Below, one piece after another: positions 1 through 6,054 of a stretch of 6,054 bases of DNA (position 1 is its first letter; each line of letters starts with the position of its first letter). Under the pieces are notes generated by a model that was given only the letters and a program-made list of their open reading frames with translations, was not told the origin of the DNA and did no database searches. The stretch lies in NCBI GenBank assembly GCA_002701605.2, contig NZWF02000009.1, forward strand, positions 18,094-24,147. Reading direction: 5' to 3'. A program made the position numbers and the translations under genes. This DNA comes from a bacterium. Its GTDB lineage: Bacteria; Desulfobacterota_D; UBA1144.

Positions 1-2319
1 GTTTCTAATAATTTTGTTGATAAGATTATTAATATTTTATCTCAATGTATGTATGATGCACTTTTTGATGAAGAGGAGCTAAAAAAAGAGCTTGAAGTTA
101 TACTTGAAGAAATAAAAAGGGGAGACGACTCACCATCTAGTAGGTTGTGGGAGATGATAGCTAAAAGTACTTTTAAAGGTACAGATTACTCTTTACCTGT
201 CATTGGGACTCCAAATTCGGTATCAAGTTTTACTCGTCAAAGTCTTATTGATTTTTATAATAAATGGTATGTTTCAAAAAATATGACACTCATCGTTACA
301 GGTGGTGGCAACCAAAGTAAGATAAAAGAAATTATTAAATCAGATTTTTCAAAAGTTAAAAATGCAGAACTACCATCTTTAAATAAAAAATTTGATGTGA
401 TAGATAATGAAATAGAAATTGATATTGATACAATGGACATTGGGGAAACTTATTTTTCGATATCTTTACAAAGTCCATCATCTGAGGATTTGTCTTATGC
501 TGCTTTTGATATTTTGAGCTCTATATTAGGTTCTGGCGATAGCTCGATTTTATATAAAAATATTAAAGAAGATAAAGGACTTGTTACCTCAATAAGTTCT
601 GCAAATTATACATTGAGACACTCAGGAGTTTTTTATATTTTTGTAACATCTAACCAAGATAATATATTTGATGTAATCGAGACGATTTTTGACAACATAA
701 TTAGCACTTTATGTGGCAATTATTCTGATGAGCAACTTCAAAGAGTTAAAACTGATGTACTTGTTGAAGATTTATACTCTAACGAGACAGTCCAAAGTCA
801 AGCGCGTGAAATAGGGAATATTATATCAGCTCATGATGATTTACTTTTCAAAGAGAGTTATAAGAAAAAAATTTTATCCTTATCAAAGCAAGATATTTTC
901 GATTCTATTGTTGATTCTTTTAAAGAAAAAAATTTCAAATTTAATATAATTACTCCTTTAAAAAAGAATCTCTCAGTACCAGGTACTTTCGTTCAAAACA
1001 TAAAAAATAAACTATCTAAAATTAAATTTTCTGGATCAGCTTCTAATTCATACAATGGCACTAATTATACAATTAAGAAAATTGAATCTGATAAAGTTCA
1101 AATTGCTGAGCTTTCGAATGGTATTAAGTTAATAACATTACAAAATACTAAGACTCCATTGATTTCTCTTAGATCTGCATCTTTAGGTGGCTCAAGTTTT
1201 GAGACGAAAGATGACAATGGCAAGTTTAGCTTGCTCAGCGATATGTTTCATAGAGGATCTTCAAAATTTTCTAAAGATGAAATTGCTATTAAATCTGAGA
1301 TATTAGGTGCAGAAATATCTGGATACTCTGGAAGAAATAGCATAGGATTAAAACTTGTTTCTCCATCTGATCATTTAAATGAGTTATTACCCATATTTTC
1401 TGATATATTAACCAGTCCACTTTTTAATGAAGATGAATTCAATATTGCCAAGAGAGATAGTTTGGCATATGTCGATCGAATGAAGAAAAACTCTGCTGCT
1501 GTTGCATCAGATAAATTTCATGGGCTACTTTTTGGAAACCATCCTTACTCTTTGAATCAATATGGCACAGAGTCAAGCTTAAATAATATTAGTGTTGAAG
1601 ATGTAAAGGATATTCATAAAAAATTTTTTAAAACTACTAATACGATATTATCTGCAGTTGGTAATTTTAATAAAGATGAATTGATAGAGCAATTGGAAAA
1701 CAATATAACTTTAAACAATAGTACCGATATTCCTCAAATAGATAATAATATAGTTCAAATATCTGAGAACTTAGAGGAACATTTTCAAATTGGTGACAAA
1801 CAACAGTCACATATTTTTGTAGGAACTTATGCACCGTCTTTAAATTCTAAATTAAGGTTTTCCTTCAATTTAATTAATACTGTTTTGTCAGGAATGGGTG
1901 GAAGATTATTCATTGAACTTAGAGATAAAAAAAGCTTAGCATATAGTGTTACTTCATTTTATACACCAACAATCAATGTAGGTTATTTTGGTGCTTATAT
2001 CGGTTGCTCACCAGCTAAAAAGGATGAAAGTATTGAAGCTATAAAGTTTGAAATTAATAAATTAATTAAAGAAGGGATTACCAAAGAAGAGCTTGAAAGG
2101 GCTAAGAATTATCTAATCGGAAAAAATGATATATCAATGCAGAGGAACTCTTCAGTAAATAGTAGGATTTTACTATCATATTTGTATGGATTAGATATCA
2201 ATGAGCCATTCAATTTTATGAATCAAATCGAGAATGTTGATATGAATAGCATTAATGAATCGATTGAAGAATTTCTTGCAGCTGCAAAATTTGTTACGGT
2301 GTCTGTAGATCCAAATTGA
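1..2319 (+). CDS. Two-half M16 family zinc metallopeptidase (pitrilysin/insulinase-like), 5' end cut off by the window
   Basis: The reading frame is open from base 1 to the TGA at 2317-2319 (772 codons visible), so the ATG at 49 is internal and the true start lies upstream. Residues are numbered here from base 1. The N-terminal half shows the end of an M16 catalytic domain: KELEVILEEI carries Glu30 and Glu37, matching pitrilysin Glu162 and the zinc ligand Glu169. A typical GTPNSV...FYNKWY...NMTLIV segment (about 69-99) follows and opens the M16_C domain. The HxxEH motif should lie about 40 codons before the window. A second, non-catalytic M16 half fills roughly residues 360-772; its GGRLFIELRDKKSLAYS segment holds the Arg641/Tyr648 pair typical of the substrate-binding half. 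Both halves in one chain form a clamshell that degrades peptides. Many bacterial relatives carry a signal peptide, but that end is not visible here. The substrate is unknown. Family assignment is secure; the exact subfamily is not. Confidence 0.93.
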   Translation, partial: VSNNFVDKIINILSQCMYDALFDEEELKKELEVILEEIKRGDDSPSSRLWEMIAKSTFKGTDYSLPVIGTPNSVSSFTRQSLIDFYNKWYVSKNMTLIVTGGGNQSKIKEIIKSDFSKVKNAELPSLNKKFDVIDNEIEIDIDTMDIGETYFSISLQSPSSEDLSYAAFDILSSILGSGDSSILYKNIKEDKGLVTSISSANYTLRHSGVFYIFVTSNQDNIFDVIETIFDNIISTLCGNYSDEQLQRVKTDVLVEDLYSNETVQSQAREIGNIISAHDDLLFKESYKKKILSLSKQDIFDSIVDSFKEKNFKFNIITPLKKNLSVPGTFVQNIKNKLSKIKFSGSASNSYNGTNYTIKKIESDKVQIAELSNGIKLITLQNTKTPLISLRSASLGGSSFETKDDNGKFSLLSDMFHRGSSKFSKDEIAIKSEILGAEISGYSGRNSIGLKLVSPSDHLNELLPIFSDILTSPLFNEDEFNIAKRDSLAYVDRMKKNSAAVASDKFHGLLFGNHPYSLNQYGTESSLNNISVEDVKDIHKKFFKTTNTILSAVGNFNKDELIEQLENNITLNNSTDIPQIDNNIVQISENLEEHFQIGDKQQSHIFVGTYAPSLNSKLRFSFNLINTVLSGMGGRLFIELRDKKSLAYSVTSFYTPTINVGYFGAYIGCSPAKKDESIEAIKFEINKLIKEGITKEELERAKNYLIGKNDISMQRNSSVNSRILLSYLYGLDINEPFNFMNQIENVDMNSINESIEEFLAAAKFVTVSVDPN

Positions 2320-2344
2320 TTTTAATATCCTAAATCAGTATATT
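2316..2344 (+). promoter_or_regulatory. Putative sigma70-type promoter for tRNA-Leu and tig
   Basis: TTGATT (2316-2321, 4 of 6 matches to TTGACA) is separated by exactly 17 bases from TATATT (2339-2344, 5 of 6 matches to TATAAT). Transcription would start near 2351, about 20 bases before the tRNA 5' end. The -35 box overlaps the stop codon of the M16 gene. In AT-rich DNA such matches arise by chance, but position and spacing fit well. Confidence 0.45.
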
Positions 2345-2371
2345 AATACTTTCCAATTTTTTTGGTTAATT

Positions 2372-2453
2372 GGGAGCGTGGCGGAATTGGTAGACGCACT
2401 AGATTTAGGATCTAGCGCCTTCGGGTGTGGGGGTTCGAGTCCCCCCGCTCCCA
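2372..2453 (+). tRNA. tRNA-Leu, anticodon UAG
   Basis: A complete 82-base cloverleaf can be folded by eye. The acceptor stem GGGAGCG pairs with CGCTCCC (2446-2452), with discriminator base A at 2453. The D arm is GCGGAATTGGTAGACGC. The anticodon stem CTAGA/TCTAG encloses loop TTTAGGA, giving anticodon UAG, which reads CUA and other CUN leucine codons. A long class II variable arm with a TTCG tetraloop (CGCC-TTCG-GGTG) is as expected for tRNA-Leu. The T arm is GGGGG-TTCGAGT-CCCCC. The CCA end is not encoded (ATTT follows), so it must be added by the CCA-adding enzyme. No terminator separates the tRNA from tig. Confidence 0.97.
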
Positions 2454-2457
2454 TTTT

Positions 2458-2461
2458 GGAG
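2458..2461 (+). promoter_or_regulatory. Ribosome binding site of tig
   Basis: GGAG lies 7 bases before the ATG at 2469 and just after the tRNA 3' end. It decides the tig start: the in-frame ATG at 2427 lies inside the tRNA and has no such site. Confidence 0.75.
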
Positions 2462-2468
2462 ATTTGTA

Positions 2469-3812
2469 ATGAGTATAAATTTAAAAGCACTAAGCACAAC
2501 CGAGCAATTAGCTGAAATTATCGTTGACAAGAATGATGTGTCTAAAAGTTTTCAAGATGTGCTAAAGTTATTTCAAAAAGATTCTGATCTGAAAGGATTT
2601 AGGAAAGGGAAAGTCCCTTTAAATGTTATAGAGTCTAGATATTCTAAAGAAATATTAGAAGAGCTCAAAACCAGATTAATTAGCTTTTACATAAGAAAAG
2701 CTTCAGTAGACAATAAAATTAATGTTGTTAGAACTTCCAACCTTGAACATGATGACATAAAAAAAGATTCTGATTTTACTTTCAAAGTTAATCTTGAGAT
2801 AATCCCTGAGATAAAGTTAAAACCATATAAAGAAATTTCTGTAGATAAAGAGATTCAGAAGGTTACAAAGAAAGATATTGATGAAGCAATGAAGAATGTT
2901 CTTAATAATTTTGCTCAAAACGAGGAAGTTGAATCAAAAAGAAAAATCAAAAAGAAAGACTTTGTAGATATAGATTTTACTGGTTCTTTTGATGGAAAAG
3001 AAATTGAAAAATTGAACAGAAAAAATGCTATTGTTGAGATTGGAAATGAGACATTGATTCCAGAAATTGAGAAAGAGATTTTAACCTTAAAAAAGGGTGA
3101 GGAGAGTTCATTTGAGGTCCTGTACCCAAAAGATTTTCCTATTGCTGAAGCCGCAGCAAAAAAAATTAAATGCAAATTAAAAGTCAATAAAATTTTAAAA
3201 AAAGTATTACCAAAAGTTGATGATGCTTTCTTAGAAAAGATTGGCTTTAAGACAGAAGAAGATCTTAAAAAAAGAATTTCAGATGATTTAACAGGTTCAT
3301 TTGAACAGCAAGCACAAAGTTCTTTAAGAAAGAATCTGTTTGACAAATTAATAGAAGATAATGAATTTGATTTCCCAAATTCATTCGTAGATGATGAAAA
3401 GAAGAGGCTGGAAGCTGATTATAAATCCAAAATGGCACAGCAAGGTGTAACTGTAGACGAGTTAGATAAAAAGACAACTGATGTAATTAATGACTCAGCT
3501 TTTAGGAATGTAAAAATAGCTTTGATTTTTGCTGAAATTTCAAAGATTGAAAATATTAGTATTGAGGATAAAGAAGTAGGTGATTATTTGGCAGCATTTG
3601 CTAGTTCCCAAAATGTACCAGTTGATAAGGTTTTAAAATATTATAAAGACAATAATTTGATGGACGATGTACGAGTTAAATTAACTGATGAAAAAGTTAT
3701 TCAATTTTTGATTTCTAGTGCAAAAATTAAAGAAGTCTCAAAAAAGAGTGATGATTCAGATAATGAAGACTCTAAAAAACCTAAAGAATCAAAAGCCAAG
3801 AAAAAAACTTAA
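2469..3812 (+). CDS. tig: Trigger factor, ribosome-associated chaperone and peptidyl-prolyl isomerase
   Basis: This 447-residue protein (E. coli: 432) binds the large ribosomal subunit at the tunnel exit and shields nascent chains in the cytoplasm. The N-terminal ribosome-binding domain (about 1-115) carries the signature GFRKGKVP at 43-50. An FKBP-like isomerase domain spans about 160-245 (DFVDIDFTGSFDGKEIE, then LIPEIEKEILTLKKGE and FEVLYPKDFP). A helical SurA-like C-terminal domain spans about 250-422. The tail from about 425 to 447 is low-complexity and rich in Lys, Ser and Asp, likely disordered. The start at 2469 is chosen because of GGAG 7 bases upstream and because the protein then begins MSINLKAL, as expected; an ATG at 2427 would lie inside the tRNA. 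It lies 15 bases after tRNA-Leu and is likely on the same transcript. Assignment is secure. Confidence 0.97.
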   Translation: MSINLKALSTTEQLAEIIVDKNDVSKSFQDVLKLFQKDSDLKGFRKGKVPLNVIESRYSKEILEELKTRLISFYIRKASVDNKINVVRTSNLEHDDIKKDSDFTFKVNLEIIPEIKLKPYKEISVDKEIQKVTKKDIDEAMKNVLNNFAQNEEVESKRKIKKKDFVDIDFTGSFDGKEIEKLNRKNAIVEIGNETLIPEIEKEILTLKKGEESSFEVLYPKDFPIAEAAAKKIKCKLKVNKILKKVLPKVDDAFLEKIGFKTEEDLKKRISDDLTGSFEQQAQSSLRKNLFDKLIEDNEFDFPNSFVDDEKKRLEADYKSKMAQQGVTVDELDKKTTDVINDSAFRNVKIALIFAEISKIENISIEDKEVGDYLAAFASSQNVPVDKVLKYYKDNNLMDDVRVKLTDEKVIQFLISSAKIKEVSKKSDDSDNEDSKKPKESKAKKKT

Positions 3813-3820
3813 GAGTTTTT
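3803..3820 (+). terminator. Weak AT-rich inverted repeat at the tig stop codon, possible terminator
   Basis: AAAAACT (3803-3809) and AGTTTTT (3814-3820) form a perfect 7-base inverted repeat around TAAG, ending in a T run. The stem overlaps the last codons and the stop of tig and has only one G-C pair, so termination would be weak. Its place just before a clpP promoter candidate is what makes it worth recording. Confidence 0.3.
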
Positions 3821-3825
3821 CTTAA

Positions 3826-3854
3826 TTGACTAGAATCATTACCTAAATTAAAAT
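3826..3854 (+). promoter_or_regulatory. Putative sigma70-type promoter of clpP
   Basis: TTGACT (3826-3831) and TAAAAT (3849-3854) each match the consensus hexamers at 5 of 6 positions, with an ideal 17-base spacer. Only 7 bases (CAATATT) lie between the -10 box and the clpP ATG, so the expected transcription start is at or next to the A of the ATG. No heat-shock (sigma32-type) CTTGAAA box is evident. Confidence 0.55.
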
Positions 3855-3861
3855 CAATATT

Positions 3862-4464
3862 ATGACAGAATCGTTTTTCGTTCCAATGGTAGTTGAACAA
3901 AGTTCAAGAGGTGAAAGAGCTTTTGATATTTACTCTAGGTTGTTGAATGAGAGAATAATATTCATAGGTGGTCCAATTGATGATAATCTTGCGAATATTG
4001 TTGTTGCACAATTACTTTTCCTAGAATCAGTCGACAAAAAAAAAGATATTAGTATATATATAAATTCACCTGGAGGTAGTGTTACTGCTGGTCTTGCAAT
4101 TTATGATGCTATTCAATATGTTACACCTAAGGTTTCAACTTTATGTTTTGGAATGGCAGCAAGTATGGGGGCAGTACTTTTAGCAAGTGGGGAAAAGGGT
4201 AAGAGACTTTCATTACCAAACTCAACTATTATGCTCCACTCTGTAGGTACTCAGCTAGGTGGACAGTTTCCAGATATAGAAAAAGAAATGCAAGAAACTA
4301 TTAGAAAGCAGAAAGTTATTTCAGAAATTTTATCTAAACATTTATCCAAAGATATTGAAATAATTACCCAAGATATCCAAAGGAATTTTTATCAAACTGC
4401 AGAAGAGGCTTTGTCGTATGGTTTAATTGATCAAATTATTTCAAAAAAAGAGGGTGGTTCATAA
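3862..4464 (+). CDS. clpP: ClpP protease subunit with Asn at the catalytic Asp position
   Basis: This 200-residue protein is the proteolytic subunit of the ATP-dependent Clp protease; fourteen copies form a chamber fed by ClpX. Conserved ClpP blocks include [20 protein letters not shown] (7-26), [20 protein letters not shown] (67-86) and GMAASMGA (97-104) with the nucleophile Ser101. His126 sits in [10 protein letters not shown]. The third triad residue, Asp171 of mature E. coli ClpP in ERDRF, aligns without gaps to Asn175 in QRNFY. The segment after His126 is SVGTQ rather than the usual QPxGG. The propeptide is very short, about 4 residues. No Shine-Dalgarno sequence precedes the ATG at 3862, and a good promoter ends 7 bases upstream, so the mRNA may be leaderless. 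clpX follows after 2 bases. The family is certain; the level of peptidase activity is uncertain. Confidence 0.96.
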   Translation: MTESFFVPMVVEQSSRGERAFDIYSRLLNERIIFIGGPIDDNLANIVVAQLLFLESVDKKKDISIYINSPGGSVTAGLAIYDAIQYVTPKVSTLCFGMAASMGAVLLASGEKGKRLSLPNSTIMLHSVGTQLGGQFPDIEKEMQETIRKQKVISEILSKHLSKDIEIITQDIQRNFYQTAEEALSYGLIDQIISKKEGGS

Positions 4465-4466
4465 AG

Positions 4467-5741
4467 ATGCCTAATGAAAAAGATAATTTACATTGTTCTT
4501 TTTGTGGAAAAAGTCAAAAAGAGGTAAAAAAATTAATTGCTGGTCCCACTGTTTATATATGCAATGAATGTGTAGATCTATGTAATGAGATTATTGATGA
4601 TGAAGATATAAGAGAAGTTGAGCCTGAAGTAAACGAAGAAATTCCAAAGCCTTCTGAAATTAGAGACCATCTAGATTCATATGTCATTGGGCAAGATAAT
4701 GCAAAAAAATATCTATCAGTTGCAGTTTATAATCATTATAAGAGAATTGCTTACAATAATGTTCCAAAAAAGAGAAATGATGATACTTCTGAAGTAGATA
4801 TTCAAAAAAGCAATGTGATGCTTATTGGCCCAACTGGTTCAGGAAAAACTTTATTGGCACAGAGTCTTGCTAAATTTCTTAATGTACCATTCACAATAGT
4901 TGATGCAACTTGTTATACAGAGGCTGGCTATGTAGGTGAGGATGTCGAAAATATGCTAGTAAGTCTTCTGCAATCTGCAGATTTTGATGTTAAACAAGCT
5001 GAGAAAGGCATAATTTATATTGATGAAATTGATAAGTTATCTAGAAAAAGCGGCGATAGTCCATCTATAACAAGAGATGTATCTGGTGAAGGTGTCCAAC
5101 AAGCACTTTTAAAAATAATTGAAGGATCCGTGGTCAATGTTCCCCCAAAAGGTGGCAGAAAACATCCCCAGCAAGAATTTATCCCTATAGATACAAAAGA
5201 CATTCTTTTTATACTAGGAGGATCATTCAGCGGCCTTGATGATATTATTTCTAGCAGAATAGGAAAAAATACTATTGGATTTGGGAACCCTACCTCGTCA
5301 AAAGAGAACACAAGTGTAAATAATAAAAATGAATCAATACAATCTGAAGATTTAGTGAAATTCGGATTTATACCAGAATTTATTGGAAGAATCCCAGTGG
5401 TAACATCTTTAAGTGAGCTTGATGAGAAATCTTTAATTCAAATTTTAACTGAACCCAAAAATGCTTTAGTTAAGCAGTATCAGAAATTAGTTAATTTGAA
5501 TGATGATGTCAAATTAGAGTTTACTAAAGAAGCACTAATTTCTGTAGCTAAAGAAGCTTTAAAGCGTGGTACTGGCGCAAGAGGTTTGAGATCGATAATA
5601 GAAAATTCAATCTTGGATATAATATATGATATACCCTCAAAACCAGGTTTAAAGAAATGTATTGTAACAGATGAGGTAATAACAAAAGGTTCAAAACCTC
5701 TATTAACCTTTGAAAATAGCAAGAAAACTGCTAGTAATTAA
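4467..5741 (+). CDS. clpX: ClpX, ATP-dependent unfoldase of the ClpXP protease
   Basis: This 424-residue AAA+ protein forms a hexamer that recognises, unfolds and translocates substrates into ClpP. All key parts are present: a Zn-binding domain with Cys10, Cys13, Cys32 and Cys35; Walker A GPTGSGKT (121-128); pore-1 loop GYVGED (154-159); Walker B IIYIDEID (182-189); RKH loop (231-233); IGF loop for docking on ClpP (270-272); arginine finger Arg308 in FIPEFIGR; and sensor 2 GAR (370-372). Length matches the E. coli protein (424). The start lies 2 bases after the clpP stop, with an AGGGTGG ribosome binding site inside the clpP 3' end (4451-4457), so the two genes are surely co-transcribed. The intact IGF loop suggests it still docks on the unusual ClpP. 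Confidence 0.98.
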   Translation: MPNEKDNLHCSFCGKSQKEVKKLIAGPTVYICNECVDLCNEIIDDEDIREVEPEVNEEIPKPSEIRDHLDSYVIGQDNAKKYLSVAVYNHYKRIAYNNVPKKRNDDTSEVDIQKSNVMLIGPTGSGKTLLAQSLAKFLNVPFTIVDATCYTEAGYVGEDVENMLVSLLQSADFDVKQAEKGIIYIDEIDKLSRKSGDSPSITRDVSGEGVQQALLKIIEGSVVNVPPKGGRKHPQQEFIPIDTKDILFILGGSFSGLDDIISSRIGKNTIGFGNPTSSKENTSVNNKNESIQSEDLVKFGFIPEFIGRIPVVTSLSELDEKSLIQILTEPKNALVKQYQKLVNLNDDVKLEFTKEALISVAKEALKRGTGARGLRSIIENSILDIIYDIPSKPGLKKCIVTDEVITKGSKPLLTFENSKKTASN

Positions 5742-5783
5742 CAAAAAAAGGCTTTTTTTGCTCATTTTCTCTTTTTTTCTTGC
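5719..5783. repeat. Nested inverted repeats spanning the end of clpX and the clpX-lon gap
   Basis: GCAAGAAAA (5719-5727, in the last clpX codons) is the exact reverse complement of TTTTCTTGC (5775-5783). Inside it lies a second perfect inverted repeat, CAAAAAAA (5742-5749) with TTTTTTTG (5753-5760). Together they could fold into one long AT-rich branched stem in either strand's transcript. Confidence 0.4.
5742..5778 (+). terminator. Putative terminator of the clpP-clpX operon
   Basis: Starting at the base after the clpX stop codon, an 8-bp stem (C plus seven A, against seven T plus G, loop GGC) is followed by T-rich tracts at 5765-5778. The stem has a single G-C pair, so this is not a classical strong terminator; position after the last operon gene and the T runs are the main support. 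Confidence 0.4.
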
Positions 5784-5814
5784 AAATAATCATTAAATGG
5801 TTAACTTGATTATA

Positions 5815-5831
5815 TAGAGTTATTTACTCTA
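5815..5831 (+). promoter_or_regulatory. Small hairpin in the lon leader, next to the ribosome binding site
   Basis: TAGAGT (5815-5820) and ACTCTA (5826-5831) form a perfect 6-bp stem with loop TATTT, ending 2 bases before the GGAGG of lon. It leaves the Shine-Dalgarno sequence free, so it may protect the leader or tune translation. I found no convincing -35/-10 pair for lon in this gap. Confidence 0.35.
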
Positions 5832-5833
5832 CC

Positions 5834-5838
5834 GGAGG
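5834..5838 (+). promoter_or_regulatory. Ribosome binding site of lon
   Basis: GGAGG lies 7 bases before the ATG at 5846. It is the strongest Shine-Dalgarno sequence in the window and fixes the lon start. Confidence 0.85.
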
Positions 5839-5845
5839 ATTAATA

Positions 5846-6054
5846 ATGAGTACCCCATCATATACAATTCCACTTTTACCTTTAAGGGATGTAGTAATTT
5901 TCCCTCACATGGTAGCACCTCTTTTCGTTGGAAGAGAAAAATCTATTAGAGCCCTTGAAGAAGCAATGAAGAATGATAAAAAGATTCTTTTATCGGCTCA
6001 AAAAGATGCCAAAACAAATGACCCAGGGCCTGAAGATATATATTCAATCGGAAC
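5846..6054 (+). CDS. lon: Lon ATP-dependent protease, N-terminal part only (cut by the window end)
   Basis: The first 69 codons of an open frame run to the window edge. They match the start of the Lon N-terminal substrate-binding domain: [11 protein letters not shown] (12-22), PLFVGREKS (25-33), [18 protein letters not shown] and a following [11 protein letters not shown] segment, close to proteobacterial Lon. The AAA+ and Ser-Lys protease domains lie beyond the window, so completeness cannot be judged. In the family, Lon degrades damaged and some regulatory proteins in the cytoplasm using ATP. It follows clpX after 104 bases, as in the usual proteobacterial tig-clpP-clpX-lon order. Its own strong ribosome binding site and the inverted repeats upstream suggest separate expression. 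Confidence 0.95.
   Translation, partial: MSTPSYTIPLLPLRDVVIFPHMVAPLFVGREKSIRALEEAMKNDKKILLSAQKDAKTNDPGPEDIYSIG

Noticed and set aside
49..51. ATG at 49 as the start of the M16 peptidase
   Set aside because: The frame is open back to base 1 and upstream codons read as a normal M16 domain segment. Starting here would remove the HxxEH part of the catalytic domain.
2337..2350. Short inverted repeat AGTAT-ATTA-ATACT before the tRNA as a terminator or operator
   Set aside because: A 5-bp pure A/T-rich stem with no T run directly after it is expected by chance here, and it overlaps the better-supported -10 box.
2427..2468. A 14-residue N-terminal extension of trigger factor starting at the ATG-like codon at 2427
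   Set aside because: It is a translation of the tRNA 3' half (MGVRVPPLPFW is a well-known artefact of tRNA T arms) and has no ribosome binding site. The start at 2469 has GGAG at good spacing.
2915..3477. Two overlapping minus-strand open frames opposite tig (143 and 70 codons)
   Set aside because: They are antisense shadows of a well-conserved gene, with low-complexity Phe/Ser-rich translations and no recognisable domain.
5015..5722. Two minus-strand open frames opposite clpX (98 and 80 codons)
   Set aside because: They lie entirely within the conserved clpX coding sequence and show no family motif; the same holds for the 61-codon minus-strand frame at 255-440 inside the M16 gene.
5780..5816. 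A lon promoter built from TTGCAA (5780-5785) and TATATA (5811-5816), or a sigma32-like CTTGCAAA box
   Set aside because: The spacing between the two hexamers is 25 bases, too long for sigma70, and no CCCCAT-like -10 element follows the heat-shock-like box.

Overview
This is an AT-rich (visibly around 30% GC), densely coded bacterial chromosome segment with every gene on the + strand. In order it holds the 3' part of a two-half M16 (pitrilysin/insulinase family) zinc metallopeptidase, a tRNA-Leu(UAG), trigger factor (tig), clpP, clpX and the first 69 codons of lon. The order tig-clpP-clpX-lon is the classic proteobacterial proteostasis cluster. The Lon start and the ClpX motifs look proteobacterial. 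The tRNA gene lacks an encoded CCA end, which argues against a typical gammaproteobacterium. Low GC, short intergenic gaps and the absence of mobile DNA would fit a streamlined (for example marine, uncultured) lineage, but I cannot name it from sequence alone.

Layout: bases 1-2319 are the M16 peptidase, truncated by the window edge so that its HxxEH motif lies upstream. A 52-base gap with a plausible sigma70-type promoter precedes tRNA-Leu (2372-2453). Trigger factor starts only 15 bases after the tRNA and probably shares its transcript. After tig there is a weak AT-rich inverted repeat, then a good promoter match whose predicted start site falls on the clpP ATG, which suggests a leaderless clpP mRNA. 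clpX follows clpP with a 2-base gap and is translationally close-coupled. A 104-base gap with nested inverted repeats separates clpX from lon, which has its own strong ribosome binding site preceded by a small hairpin.

The genes work together in protein quality control. Trigger factor meets nascent chains at the ribosome, ClpX unfolds tagged or damaged proteins and feeds them to the ClpP chamber, and Lon is a second ATP-dependent protease. The M16 enzyme is a likely exported or periplasmic peptidase and may be only a neighbour.

Most of the window is ordinary housekeeping DNA. The point most worth a second look is ClpP itself. It keeps the Ser and His of the catalytic triad but has Asn where the catalytic Asp is expected, and the normally conserved HQPxGG segment after the catalytic His is replaced. 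Its partner ClpX looks fully canonical. I see no mobile element, CRISPR array or clearly new multi-gene system.
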